A stretch of DNA of 64,000 nucleotides from Sabulicella glaciei. Lineage in GTDB: Bacteria; Pseudomonadota; Alphaproteobacteria; Acetobacterales; Acetobacteraceae. Location: the NCBI RefSeq assembly GCF_026183895.1, contig NZ_JAPFQI010000010.1, positions 1 to 64,000 on the forward strand, written 5' to 3'. A program made the translations under genes and the position numbers. A model generated the notes under the pieces. It saw only the letters and a program-made list of their open reading frames with translations, searched no databases and had not been told where the DNA came from. Positions 32,196-41,454 of the stretch are shown here, in pieces (position 1 is the first letter of the stretch; each line of letters opens with the position of its first letter).

Positions 32196-32369
32196 TTGTC
32201 GGCGCCCTCGCCGCCGCTGCAGGCGCTCTTCGCCACGCGCCCGCTCGACCCGGTCGCGGACGGGTTGCCCATCCCCGGCGCCGGGCTTCTGCTGATGCTG
32301 ATGCTGGTGCTGGTGCTGGTGCTGGAGGGCGAGAAATGGGCGCGGCGGCGCTTGGCGGGCAAGGGCTGA
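32196..32369 (+). pseudogene. C-terminal fragment of a cation P-type ATPase
   Basis: This frame reads SPPLQALFATRPLDPVADG, a hydrophobic LLLMLMLVLVLVLE helix and EKWARRRLAG before TGA. The order matches the extreme C-terminus of P2-type cation ATPases (LFxTxPL, last membrane helix, EKW/RRR tail). There is no ATG and only a TTG to start, and the fragment is encoded by simple CTG-rich repeats. It is probably a relic of a longer ATPase gene, or of a deletion that created the present gene order. It overlaps the start of the next gene. Confidence 0.45.
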
Positions 32370-34240
32370 GGCAGGCGGGCGTGACGCTGCGCCGCTACGC
32401 CCTGCTGGCCTGGGTCTGCGCCGCGCTCGCGGTCGGGGTGGTGTTGCGACTGCTCGGCCATCCCGGTCTCGCGGAGGCCGCCTGGTCGGCAGGCAGCCTA
32501 CCCGTGGCGGCGCATGTCGCGTTGGGGCTGGCGCGGTCGCTGGTGGGCGGTCGGGTCGGGGTGGATGCCATCGCCCTCGCCGCCATCCTCGGCGCGGTGG
32601 CCCTGGGCGAGGCGGCTGCGGCGGCGGTGATCGGGCTGATGGTGGCCGGCGGCGAGGCGCTGGAGGCCTGGGCGGGCGGCCGCGCGACCCGCGCCCTCTC
32701 CGACCTCGTGGAGCGGGCGCCGCGCCGCACGATCCGCATCCGCGATGGCGGGATGGAGGAGATCGCGGTCGCCGCCCTCCGTTCCGGCGACCTCCTCCTG
32801 GTGCGGCCGGGCGAGACGGTTCCGGCCGACGGGACGCTGGAGGACGCGGCGACACTGGACGAGAGCGCCCTGACCGGCGAGGCGCTGCCGGTGGAGCTCA
32901 GCCCCGGCGCCGCCATCCGCAGCGGCGGCGTCAATGCGGGCGGCGCCTTCCGCCTGCGCGCCACGCACGAGGCCGCGGCGAGCACCTATGCCGCCATCCT
33001 CCGCCTGACGGAGCAGGCCGCCGCCTCGCGTGCGCCCCTGGCGCGGCTGGCCGATCGCTGGGCGGTGGGCCTCATCCTGTTCACCGCCGTCCTGGCCGGC
33101 GGCGCCTGGGCGTTGAGCGGCGATCCCCTGCGCGCCCTTGCCGTGCTGGTGGTCGCCACGCCCTGCCCGCTGATCCTCGCGGCGCCGGTCGCGCTGGTGT
33201 CGGGGATCGGCCGCGCGGCGCGGCGCGGCATCGTCGTGAAGGGCGGCGGCGCGCTGGAACGGCTGGCACGCGCACGCACGGTGCTGTTCGACAAGACCGG
33301 CACGCTCACCTCCGGCCATCCGGGCCTCGCCTCGGTGGAGGCGGCGCCGGGCCTCGGGGAGGACGCGGCGCTGCGCCTCGCGGCGGCGCTGGCGCAGGGC
33401 TCGACGCACCCGGTCTCGGCCGCGCTGGTGGCCGCGGCGCAGGCGCGCGGCCTCGCCCTGCCCGTCCCCGCCCGCGTCGCGGAGCGGCCGGGCGGCGGGC
33501 TGACCGGGCTGGTGGAGGGTCGCGCCCTGGCCCTGGGCTCGGAGGCCTTTCTGCGCGGCCTGGGGATCGTGCCGCGCCAGGGCTTCGGCGCCGCCGCCCA
33601 GGCTTCGCGCGGGGGCGCCCTGGTCGCCTGGCTCGCCGCTGACCGGCAGGGCGCCGCCGCCTTCGTCATGGTGGATGCCATCCGCGCGGAAGCGCCGGCG
33701 ACGATGCGCCGCCTGCGCGCCCTGGGCGTGCGGCGCATGGTGCTGGTCACCGGCGACCGCGCGGAGGCCGCGACGCCGGTCGGCGAGGCGCTGCGCCTCG
33801 ACGCCGTGCTGGCCGATCAAACCCCCGCCGATAAGATCGCCGCCGTGCGCGCGGAGGCGTTGGCCGCGCCCACCATCATGGTGGGGGATGGGGTGAACGA
33901 TGCGCCGGCCCTGGCGGCGGCGGATGTCGGCATCGCCATGGGCGCGGGCGGCACCGCCGCGGCCGCGGAGGCGGGCGAGGTGGTGCTGCTGGTGGACCGC
34001 GTGGACCGCGTGGCGGAGGCCATCGCCATCGCCCGGCATTCCCGTCGCGTCGCGCTGCGGGCCATCGCGCTTGGCATCGGCATGTCGGCCCTGGCGATGG
34101 GGGTGGCGGCAGCGGGCTTGCTGTCGCCGCTGGCCGGGGCGCTGGTGCAGGAGGGCATCGACGTCTTCGCCATCCTCTATGCGCTGGGGGCGCTCCGCCC
34201 CGGCGTGGAGGAGCGGCAGGCCGAGGCCGCGGCGGCGTGA
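32336..34240 (+). CDS. P1B-type heavy-metal-translocating ATPase
   Basis: This 634-residue metal-exporting ATPase has an N-terminal pair of membrane helices without a heavy-metal-binding domain, an actuator domain (ESALTGEALPVEL), the membrane metal-binding TPCPL motif (about 275-279), the phosphorylation site DKTGTLT (Asp319), a STHPVSAAL motif in the nucleotide domain, and GDGVNDAPAL. TPC is less common than CPC and the metal (cadmium, zinc or cobalt) cannot be told. It sits 150 bp after the CBS-BON gene, in a stress/low-oxygen module. ATG32336 is chosen; GTG32381 is an alternative. Confidence 0.88.
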   Translation: MGAAALGGQGLRQAGVTLRRYALLAWVCAALAVGVVLRLLGHPGLAEAAWSAGSLPVAAHVALGLARSLVGGRVGVDAIALAAILGAVALGEAAAAAVIGLMVAGGEALEAWAGGRATRALSDLVERAPRRTIRIRDGGMEEIAVAALRSGDLLLVRPGETVPADGTLEDAATLDESALTGEALPVELSPGAAIRSGGVNAGGAFRLRATHEAAASTYAAILRLTEQAAASRAPLARLADRWAVGLILFTAVLAGGAWALSGDPLRALAVLVVATPCPLILAAPVALVSGIGRAARRGIVVKGGGALERLARARTVLFDKTGTLTSGHPGLASVEAAPGLGEDAALRLAAALAQGSTHPVSAALVAAAQARGLALPVPARVAERPGGGLTGLVEGRALALGSEAFLRGLGIVPRQGFGAAAQASRGGALVAWLAADRQGAAAFVMVDAIRAEAPATMRRLRALGVRRMVLVTGDRAEAATPVGEALRLDAVLADQTPADKIAAVRAEALAAPTIMVGDGVNDAPALAAADVGIAMGAGGTAAAAEAGEVVLLVDRVDRVAEAIAIARHSRRVALRAIALGIGMSALAMGVAAAGLLSPLAGALVQEGIDVFAILYALGALRPGVEERQAEAAAA

Positions 34241-34460
34241 TCCGCGCCGAAGCCGGTCACCCCCCGGCGCGGCGGCGGCGCGAAGCAGCCGACGACATCC
34301 TCCATCGAGCCACCAGGCAGCCCCATCACGAATTCCTCCATGCGGCCATGGGCCTTGGCGGGAACGCCCTCCTCGGCGCCGATGCGGCGCATGGGTTCCA
34401 TGGGCCGGGAACTCGTCCATCCCCGCGGCTGACATGAAAGGCTTCGCCGCGTGGCGAGGA

Positions 34461-35723
34461 TCAGCGTGGCTTCAGGAAGAGGCAGGCAAGCCCGACGGCG
34501 ACGAGCTGCGCGGCCATGACGTGGAAGGCGGCCTCGAACCCGGCGCCCGCGCTCACCAGCGCCATGAAGATCAGCGGGCCCGTGACGGAGGCGACGAAGC
34601 CGAACAGGCTGGAGGCCGCGGTCACGCTGCTCACCAGAGCCAGCGGCGCGACCCTTGCCAGCTCCGCGATGTGGACGCCGTTCCAGCCGATGGCGGTGAA
34701 GCCCACCAGCCCCGCGCAGGCATAAAGCGCCCATCGCCCCTCATCCCCCGCCACGACCAGCAGCGAGACGGCGGCGCCGGACAGGATCGCCTGGAGGCCG
34801 AGGTGTCGCAGCGCATGTCCCATCCGGTCGGCCACCCAGCCGAGCGCGATGCGCCCGAGCATGCTGGCGCACTGCATCACCGCGACGACCTGCCCCGCTT
34901 CCGCCAGCGAGGCGCTGTGCCGCGTGTAGACGAAAGTGGCGACGAACGCCGTCAGGCAGGCCTGCATCAGCGAGTAGGAGGCGCCGATCACCGTCAGCAC
35001 CGGCAGGGAGGGATGCGCCCGCAGCGCGCCTACGCAGCGCACCATCTCCGCCGGCTGGACCAGCGCGCGCGCCCAGCCGGGCTGGCGGGGGCCCTTTTCC
35101 GTGTCCAGCGCGCCGCGAAACCCCTCGATGAGGAGGCAGCAGGCGAGCAGGATCGCGACGAGCAGGCCCAGCGCCACCGACAGCCCATAAGCCGCGGCGA
35201 CCGGCGCGGCGACCAGCCCGGCCAGCGCCCCGCCAAGCGGCACGCCGGCCTGCTTGATCGAGAAGATGAGGGTGCGATGCGCGGGCGGCGCGTGGCGGAT
35301 GAGGATCTGGCTGCCCGCCGGCGTGTTGGGCCCGTTCCCGAGGCCCATCGCCAGCGCGCCCAGTAGCCCGAGGAGGCCCAGGGGCTGCGACAGGACGACG
35401 ATGCCGAGCGCCATGCAGACCATGCCGAGCTGCAAGGTGCGGATGGGCCCGAAATGGCTGAGCATCGCGCCGCCGGAGGCGAGGAACCAGCAGATCCCCG
35501 CCGCGGAAAGGGCCGAGACTAGGCCGATGCTTTCGGGCGACAGGCCCGCCCGCATCATCAGGGGCGGCCCGAGGACCGGCACCGAGATGCTGGCGAAGGA
35601 ACACACGGTCTGGACCAGCAGCGTCCCGGCAAGGGCGCTGGCCCACAAAGGCAGCTTCAACGTCGTTTCCGTCCCTGTTCGACCGGGTTCCTGTTCCTTG
35701 CAGCGCGGGCGGGCCGGTGACAA
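34461..35723 (-). CDS. MFS transporter
   Basis: This 420-residue transporter has about twelve membrane segments. It contains the loop motif SHFGPIRTLQLGMVCMALG, the helix 4-5 segment GLGNGPNTPAGSQILIRHAPPAHRTLIFSIKQAGVPLGGALAGL, and GRIALGWVADRMGHALRHLG. This resembles the MFS members close to CynX/NarK-type organic-anion transporters. The start is uncertain because the first codon is TTG35723; no ATG lies before the first membrane helix. It is divergent from the formate dehydrogenase operon and may move a related small acid, as an inference. Confidence 0.8.
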   Translation of the reverse strand: MSPARPRCKEQEPGRTGTETTLKLPLWASALAGTLLVQTVCSFASISVPVLGPPLMMRAGLSPESIGLVSALSAAGICWFLASGGAMLSHFGPIRTLQLGMVCMALGIVVLSQPLGLLGLLGALAMGLGNGPNTPAGSQILIRHAPPAHRTLIFSIKQAGVPLGGALAGLVAAPVAAAYGLSVALGLLVAILLACCLLIEGFRGALDTEKGPRQPGWARALVQPAEMVRCVGALRAHPSLPVLTVIGASYSLMQACLTAFVATFVYTRHSASLAEAGQVVAVMQCASMLGRIALGWVADRMGHALRHLGLQAILSGAAVSLLVVAGDEGRWALYACAGLVGFTAIGWNGVHIAELARVAPLALVSSVTAASSLFGFVASVTGPLIFMALVSAGAGFEAAFHVMAAQLVAVGLACLFLKPR

Positions 35724-35798
35724 GCGCCGGCGGGTGCCGGAAGGGTCTCACATCCTGCGCCGAACTACGTTATCGCTAGACGAAAGAACGGGCTGGGG

Positions 35799-37505
35799 AT
35801 GGGAATGTCTGCGACGAAGCCGCTGGCGTTCGGAGGCGCTGCCGGGCCGCGCAGGCCGCGGCTTCGCCCGCGGGGCCGCGTCGCCACGGCGGAAGCGCAT
35901 GCGGCGGTGCAGGCGGCCCTCGCCGCCTCCGGCGTCGCGGAGCCGCGGCGCGACCTGCTGATCGAGCAGCTTCACGCCCTCCAGGACCGCTTCGGCTGCC
36001 TGCGGGAAGGCCATCTGGTCGCCCTGGCGGAGTGGCACCGCCTTGCCCCCGTCGAGGTGTTCGAGGCCGCGAGCTTCTACGCCCATTTCGAGATCCTGCC
36101 CGACGACGCGCCCGCACCGCCCCCCGTGACGATCCGCGTCTGCGAGGGGCTGCCCTGCGCCATGGCCGGTGCCGGCGCCTTGCTCGAAACGGCGCGGGAG
36201 ATGGCGCCGCCGGGCACGCGCGTGCTCGCCTCCCCCTGCATGGGCAATTGCCACCGCGCACCGGTTGCGGCGGTCGGCTTCGAACCCTTCGCGCCGGCGA
36301 AGGCGGAGGCGCTGCTGGCCGCCGCGCGATCCGGCCTCGCCGTCGCACCGGGAACGCAGGGCCTCGAGGAATACCGCGCGCGCGGCGGCCATGTCGCGCT
36401 GCAGGCCGCACAGGCGGGCCGCCTGACGCCCGAGGCGGCCGTCGCCATCGTGGAGCGGGCCGGCCTGCGCGGCCTCGGCGGCGCCGGCTTCCCCACCGCG
36501 CGGAAATGGCGCCTCGCCCTGGCCCATCCGGCGCCGCGCCACCTCGTCGTGAATGCCGACGAGGGCGAGCCCGGCACCTTCAAGGACCGCTTCTGCCTGG
36601 AAGCGGAGCCGCACCGCGTGCTGGAAGGCATGCTGGTCGCCGCCCATGCGATCGGCGCGGAGGCGTGCTGGATCTACCTGCGCGACGAATATCCCGACCT
36701 GCGCCGCGTCGTGGAACACGCGCTGGAGGAGTTGCGCGGCGCCGGCATCGCCGGCCCGCCCGTGCATCTCCGCCGCGGCGCCGGCGCCTATATCTGCGGC
36801 GAGGAAACCGCTCTCCTCGAAAGCCTCGAGGGGCGCCGCGGCTATCCGCGACACAAGCCGCCCTTCCCGGGCGAGCACGGGCTGTTTGGCCGCCCGACGG
36901 TGGTCCACAACGTCGAGACGCTGTGGTGGCTGCCCGGCATCCTGGCGGCGCCGGAGGGTGCGGATCGCTACGCCTCGGCCGGGCGCCGGGGCGCGAAGGG
37001 CGAGCGCTTCTTTTCCGTTTCCGGCCGCGTCCGCGAACCGGGCGTGAAGCGCGCCCCCGCCGGCGTCACGGCGCGGGAACTGATCGAGGAATTCTCCGGC
37101 GGCATGGCGGAAGGCCATCGCTTCGTCGGCTATCTGCCGGGCGGCGCCTCGGGCGGCATCCTCCCCGCACGGCTGGCCGACATGCCGCTCGATGTCGGCG
37201 CGCTGGATGCGGAGGGCTGCTTCGTCGGCTCGGGCGCGGTGGTCGTGCTGTCCGACCGCGACGACCTGGCCGAGGTGGCGCGCAACCTCCTGCGCTTCTT
37301 CCGCGAGGAAAGCTGCGGGCAATGCACGCCCTGCCGGGTCGGCACCGCCAAGGCCGTGCGGCTGCTGGACGCGCCGGCGTGGGATCGCGCGCTGCTCGGC
37401 GAACTCGGCGAGGCGATGGCGGATGGCTCGATCTGCGGCCTCGGCCAAGCGGCGATGAACCCGGTGCGCAGCCTGCTGCGCTTCTTTCCGGAGGAGGTGC
37501 CGTGA
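35799..37505 (+). CDS. fdsB: NAD-dependent formate dehydrogenase, fused gamma-beta subunit
   Basis: This 568-residue protein fuses a NuoE/FdsG-like gamma part to a NuoF/FdsB-like beta part. The gamma part has 2Fe-2S cysteines CEGLPC and CMGNC (about residues 110-150). The beta part has FMN/NAD-binding GLGGAGFPTARKW, NADEGEPGTFKDR, CGEETALLESLEG, and the 4Fe-4S motif SCGQCTPC with a later Cys. It takes electrons from the catalytic subunit and reduces NAD. The fused two-subunit layout is known from FDH1 of Methylorubrum extorquens. It overlaps the alpha gene by 4 nt. Confidence 0.93.
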   Translation: MGMSATKPLAFGGAAGPRRPRLRPRGRVATAEAHAAVQAALAASGVAEPRRDLLIEQLHALQDRFGCLREGHLVALAEWHRLAPVEVFEAASFYAHFEILPDDAPAPPPVTIRVCEGLPCAMAGAGALLETAREMAPPGTRVLASPCMGNCHRAPVAAVGFEPFAPAKAEALLAAARSGLAVAPGTQGLEEYRARGGHVALQAAQAGRLTPEAAVAIVERAGLRGLGGAGFPTARKWRLALAHPAPRHLVVNADEGEPGTFKDRFCLEAEPHRVLEGMLVAAHAIGAEACWIYLRDEYPDLRRVVEHALEELRGAGIAGPPVHLRRGAGAYICGEETALLESLEGRRGYPRHKPPFPGEHGLFGRPTVVHNVETLWWLPGILAAPEGADRYASAGRRGAKGERFFSVSGRVREPGVKRAPAGVTARELIEEFSGGMAEGHRFVGYLPGGASGGILPARLADMPLDVGALDAEGCFVGSGAVVVLSDRDDLAEVARNLLRFFREESCGQCTPCRVGTAKAVRLLDAPAWDRALLGELGEAMADGSICGLGQAAMNPVRSLLRFFPEEVP

Positions 37506-40249
37506 CGGGGGTCCGCTTCACCCTGGACGGAAGGGAGGTCGAGGCCGCGCCAGGCGAGACGATCTGGAACGTGGCGCGCCGCGTGGGCGTCGCCATCCCG
37601 CATCTGTGCCACCTGCCGCGTGCCGATTACCGCCCGGACGGCAATTGCCGCGCCTGCCTCGTCGAGGTGGAGGGCGAGCGCGTGCTTGCCGCTTCCTGCC
37701 GCCGCGTGCCGACGCCCGGGATGGCGGTGCGCAGCGCGAGCAAGCGCGCGCGCCGCGCCCGCCGAATGGTGTTCGAACTCCTGCTGGCCGACATGCCCGA
37801 GGGCGCGGCGCGCGACGACAGCGGCATCTTCGCGCAGTGGGCGCGGGAGATGGGCGTTTCCGCTTCCCGCTTCGCGCCGGAGACGGCGCGGCCGGCGCCG
37901 GATCTGTCCCACCCGGCCATGGCGGTGCAGCTCGACGCCTGCATCACCTGCGGTCTGTGCGAACGCGCCTGCCGCGAGGTGCAGCACAACGACGTCATCG
38001 GCTTCGCTGGCCGCGGCATGGAGGCGACGGTCAGCTTCGACCTGCTGGACCCGATGGGCGCCTCCTCCTGCGTGGCCTGCGGGGAATGCGTGCAGGCCTG
38101 CCCGACGGGCGCGCTGCTGCCCAAGAGCGTGCTGGACGCGGCGGGGCGCCGCGCCGCGCCGCCCGCGAAGGAGGTGGCGAGCATCTGCCCCTATTGCGGC
38201 GTCGGCTGCCAGGTTGGCTTCCGTGTGCGCGACGACCGGATCGAGGAGGTGGTGGGCCGCGAGGGCCCCGCGAATGCAGGGCGGCTTTGCGTGAAGGGAC
38301 GCTTCGGCTTCGACTACATCGCCCATCCCGAAAGGCTGACGAAGCCGCTGATCCGGCTGGACGGCGCGCCCAAGGACCCGGCCGACTGCCTCGATCCCGC
38401 CCGCGCCCGCCGCCACTTCCGCGAGGCAAGCTGGGATGAGGCGCTGGAGCGCGCCGCGCAGGGGCTCGCCCGCATCCGCGACGGCGCCGGGGGTCCGGCG
38501 GCGCTGGCCGGATTCGGCAGCGCCAAGGGCTCCAACGAGGAGGCCTATCTGTTCCAGAAGCTGGTGCGCACGGGTTTCGGCACCAACAACGTGGACCACT
38601 GCACGCGGCTCTGCCACGCGGCGAGCGTCGCGGCCTTGCTAGAGGATGTCGGCAGCGCCGCGGTGACGGCGCCCTTCACCGCCGCAACCGAGGCCGACCT
38701 GCTGCTGGTGATCGGCGCGCGGCCGACGGAGAACCACCCAGTCGCCGCCACCTTCCTGAAGGATGCCGCCGCGCGCGGCGCGAAGCTGGTGGTGATGGAC
38801 CCGCGCGGCACCGGCCTCGATCGCTTCGCGACGGAGGTGGTCCGTTTCGCGCCCGGGCAGGATGTCGCCCTGCTGAACGCCCTGCTGCACGTGATCGTGG
38901 AGGAGGAGATTTACGACGCCGCCTTCGTCGCTTCGCGCGTGGACGGCTTCGCCGAGTTGCGGGCGCATCTGGCCGCCTACGCGCCGGAGGCGATGGAGCG
39001 CCTGTCCGGCGTGCCGGCGGAACAGGTGCGGCGCGTCGCGCGGCTCTACGCGGGCGCGCGCTCGGCGCTAACTCTGTGGGGCATGGGCGTCAGCCAGTCC
39101 GTGCACGGCACGGACAATGCCCGCGCCCTGATCGCGCTGGCGCTGCTTTGCGGCCATGTCGGGCGGGAGGGCGCCGGGCTGCATCCGCTGCGCGGGCAGA
39201 ACAACGTGCAGGGCGCCTCCGATGCCGGGCTGATCCCGATGATGCTGCCGGATTACCGCCGCACCGCCGACCCCGTCGCCCGTTCCTTCCTGGAGGAACT
39301 CTGGGGCGCGAAGCTGGATGAGCAGCCCGGGCTGACGGTGGTGGAGATCCTGCAGGCGGCCGAGCGCGGCGAGATCCGCGGCATGTACGTGATGGGCGAG
39401 AACCCCGCCATGTCCGATCCCGACCTCGCGCATGCGCGCGCCGCCCTCGCGCGGCTGGATCACCTCGTCGTGCAGGACCTGTTCCTGACGGAGACCGCGG
39501 CGCTGGCCGATGTCGTCCTGCCCGGCTCCGCCTGGCCGGAAAAGGACGGCACCGTCACCAACACCAACCGACAGGTGCAGGTCGGCCGCGCCGCCGTCCC
39601 TCCGCCGGGCGAGGCGCGGCAGGATCTGCGGATCATCGCCGATCTGGCGCGTCGCCTCGGGCTCGACTGGCCGCAACTCCAGGCGCGCGACGTGTTCGGG
39701 GAGATGGCGCAGGCCATGCCCTCCCTCGCCAACATCACCTGGGAGCGGCTGGAGCGCGAGAACAGCGTCACCTACCCCTGCGCCGCGCCCGACGCGCCGG
39801 GCGAGGCCATCGTGTTCCGGGACGCCTTCCCCACCCCCTCCGGCCGCGCGCGGCTGGCGCCCGCCGGCCTGTCGGATCCCGGCGAGATGCCGGACGCCGA
39901 ATACCCCTTCGTGCTCACGACGGGCCGCGAGCTGGAGCACTGGCACACCGGCGCCATGACCCGCCGCGCGCGCGTCCTCGATGCGCTGGAACCCGCCCCG
40001 ACCGTCTCGCTGGCGCCGGCGGAGCTGCGGCGCCTGGGCCTCGCCAGCGGCCAGCGCCTGCGGGTGGCGACGCGGCGCGGCGCGGTGGAGCTGCTGGCGC
40101 GCGAGGACCCGGCCCTGCCGCCGGGCCTGGCCTTCATCCCCTTCGCCTATCGCGAGGCGGCGGCCAACCTGCTGACCGACCCCCGCCTCGATCCCGACGG
40201 CAAGATTCCAGGCTTCAAGTTCTGCGCCGCGCGGCTGGAGCCGGCCTGA
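37502..40249 (+). CDS. fdsA: NAD-dependent formate dehydrogenase, catalytic alpha subunit
   Basis: This 915-residue molybdenum- or tungsten-dependent enzyme oxidises formate to carbon dioxide. The N-terminal 2Fe-2S domain has Cys36, 49, 52 and 66; two 4Fe-4S clusters sit in CITCGLCERAC (about 147) and CVACGECVQACPTG; the catalytic unit begins with CPYCGVGC (about 229). The catalytic residue is Cys367 (NVDHCTRLCHAASV), a cysteine and not selenocysteine. The C-terminal molybdopterin-binding part carries TTGRELEHWHTGAMTRRA. Start GTG37502 is coupled to fdsB. The usual fdsC/fdhD and fdsD genes are not in the operon. Confidence 0.94.
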   Translation: MTGVRFTLDGREVEAAPGETIWNVARRVGVAIPHLCHLPRADYRPDGNCRACLVEVEGERVLAASCRRVPTPGMAVRSASKRARRARRMVFELLLADMPEGAARDDSGIFAQWAREMGVSASRFAPETARPAPDLSHPAMAVQLDACITCGLCERACREVQHNDVIGFAGRGMEATVSFDLLDPMGASSCVACGECVQACPTGALLPKSVLDAAGRRAAPPAKEVASICPYCGVGCQVGFRVRDDRIEEVVGREGPANAGRLCVKGRFGFDYIAHPERLTKPLIRLDGAPKDPADCLDPARARRHFREASWDEALERAAQGLARIRDGAGGPAALAGFGSAKGSNEEAYLFQKLVRTGFGTNNVDHCTRLCHAASVAALLEDVGSAAVTAPFTAATEADLLLVIGARPTENHPVAATFLKDAAARGAKLVVMDPRGTGLDRFATEVVRFAPGQDVALLNALLHVIVEEEIYDAAFVASRVDGFAELRAHLAAYAPEAMERLSGVPAEQVRRVARLYAGARSALTLWGMGVSQSVHGTDNARALIALALLCGHVGREGAGLHPLRGQNNVQGASDAGLIPMMLPDYRRTADPVARSFLEELWGAKLDEQPGLTVVEILQAAERGEIRGMYVMGENPAMSDPDLAHARAALARLDHLVVQDLFLTETAALADVVLPGSAWPEKDGTVTNTNRQVQVGRAAVPPPGEARQDLRIIADLARRLGLDWPQLQARDVFGEMAQAMPSLANITWERLERENSVTYPCAAPDAPGEAIVFRDAFPTPSGRARLAPAGLSDPGEMPDAEYPFVLTTGRELEHWHTGAMTRRARVLDALEPAPTVSLAPAELRRLGLASGQRLRVATRRGAVELLAREDPALPPGLAFIPFAYREAAANLLTDPRLDPDGKIPGFKFCAARLEPA

Positions 40250-40267
40250 GGCGCGGCGCCCGCGGCC

Positions 40268-41290
40268 TCAGCGCCACCCCAGCGCGGGGGCGACGTGCTT
40301 CAGGATGCCCTCGATGACATGGGCGCAGTATTCCACGCCCAGCTGGTTCGGGATGGTGAGGAGCAGCGTGTCCGCCGCCGCGATCGCCTCGTCGGCGCGA
40401 AGCTGCTCCACGAGCGCATCCGGCTCGGCCGCGTAGCTTCGGCCGAAGATGGCGCGGGTCTTCTCGTCCAGGAAGCCGATCTGGTCCCCCTCCTTGCCGC
40501 TGCGGCCGAAATAGGCGCGGTCGCGGTCATCGAGCAGCGGGAAGATGCTGCGGCTGACCGAGACGCGCGGCGTGCGGGCGTGGCCGGCTTCCTTCCAGGC
40601 CGCGTGGAAGGCGCGGATCTGCGCGGCCTGCTGGAGGTGAAAGGCCTCGCCCGTCTCGTCGTCCTTGAGGGTGGAGCTTTGCAGGTTCATGCCCTGCTGC
40701 GCCGCCCAGACCGCCGTGGCGTCCGAGCCGGAGCCCCACCAGATGCGCTCGCGCAGCCCCTCCGAATGCGGCTCGAGCCGCAGCAGGCCGGGCGGGTTGG
40801 GAAACATCGGGCGCGGGTTCGGCCGGGCGAAGCCCTCGCCGCCGAGCACCTGCAGGAAGACCAGCGCGTGGCGACGGCCCATCTCGGCATCGCTCTCGCC
40901 CTCGGTGGGCGCGTAACCGAAATGGCGCCAGCCATCGATCACCTGCTCGGGCGAGCCGCGGCTGAGGCCGAGCTGGAGGCGGCCGCCGCTGATGAGGTCG
41001 GCCGCGCCGGCATCCTCGGCCATGTAGAGCGGGTTCTCATAGCGCATGTCGATCACGGCGGTGCCGAGCTCGATGCGTCTCGTCTTCGCGCCCATGGCGG
41101 CGAGCAGCGGAAAGGGCGAGGCGAGTTGGCGCGCGAAATGGTGGACCCGGACATAGGCGCCGTCTGCGCCCAGCTCCTCCGCCGCGACGGCGAGGTCGAT
41201 GGATTGCAGCAGCGCATCGGCGGCGGAGCGGGTGCCCGAGCCGGGCGAAGGCGACCAATGGCCAAAGGACAGGAAGCCGATCTTCTTCAT
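40268..41290 (-). CDS. LLM class flavin-dependent oxidoreductase
   Basis: This 340-residue luciferase-like monooxygenase fold protein starts MKKIGFLSFGHWSP. Other markers are VHHFARQLASPFPLLAAMGAKTRRIELGTAVIDMRYENP, SGGRLQLGLSRGSPEQV, IWWGSGSDATAVWAAQQGMNL, and SRSIFPLLDD. It probably uses reduced flavin, but substrate and activity are unknown. ATG41290 is chosen over an upstream GTG-type extension because the family N-terminus starts there. It converges on the formate dehydrogenase operon. Confidence 0.9.
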   Translation of the reverse strand: MKKIGFLSFGHWSPSPGSGTRSAADALLQSIDLAVAAEELGADGAYVRVHHFARQLASPFPLLAAMGAKTRRIELGTAVIDMRYENPLYMAEDAGAADLISGGRLQLGLSRGSPEQVIDGWRHFGYAPTEGESDAEMGRRHALVFLQVLGGEGFARPNPRPMFPNPPGLLRLEPHSEGLRERIWWGSGSDATAVWAAQQGMNLQSSTLKDDETGEAFHLQQAAQIRAFHAAWKEAGHARTPRVSVSRSIFPLLDDRDRAYFGRSGKEGDQIGFLDEKTRAIFGRSYAAEPDALVEQLRADEAIAAADTLLLTIPNQLGVEYCAHVIEGILKHVAPALGWR

Positions 41291-41454
41291 CGCAAGGAGT
41301 ATCCAGTGAGGGATGCGACCTGCCCGGGAGGCGGCAGCCAACGGACGGGGCAGGTTCTCGTTGAGGGAGGATATGGGGCTTCTGGCGCATCCGTCCCAAT
41401 CACCGGCGCCAATGACGGTGATGGAACCGGGGCGCCCCCGCCGAAGGACGACCG

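Noticed and set aside
34241-34460. Possible small gene between the P1B ATPase and the MFS gene
   Set aside because: Short frames exist on both strands, but none has a recognisable family, ribosome site or plausible composition.
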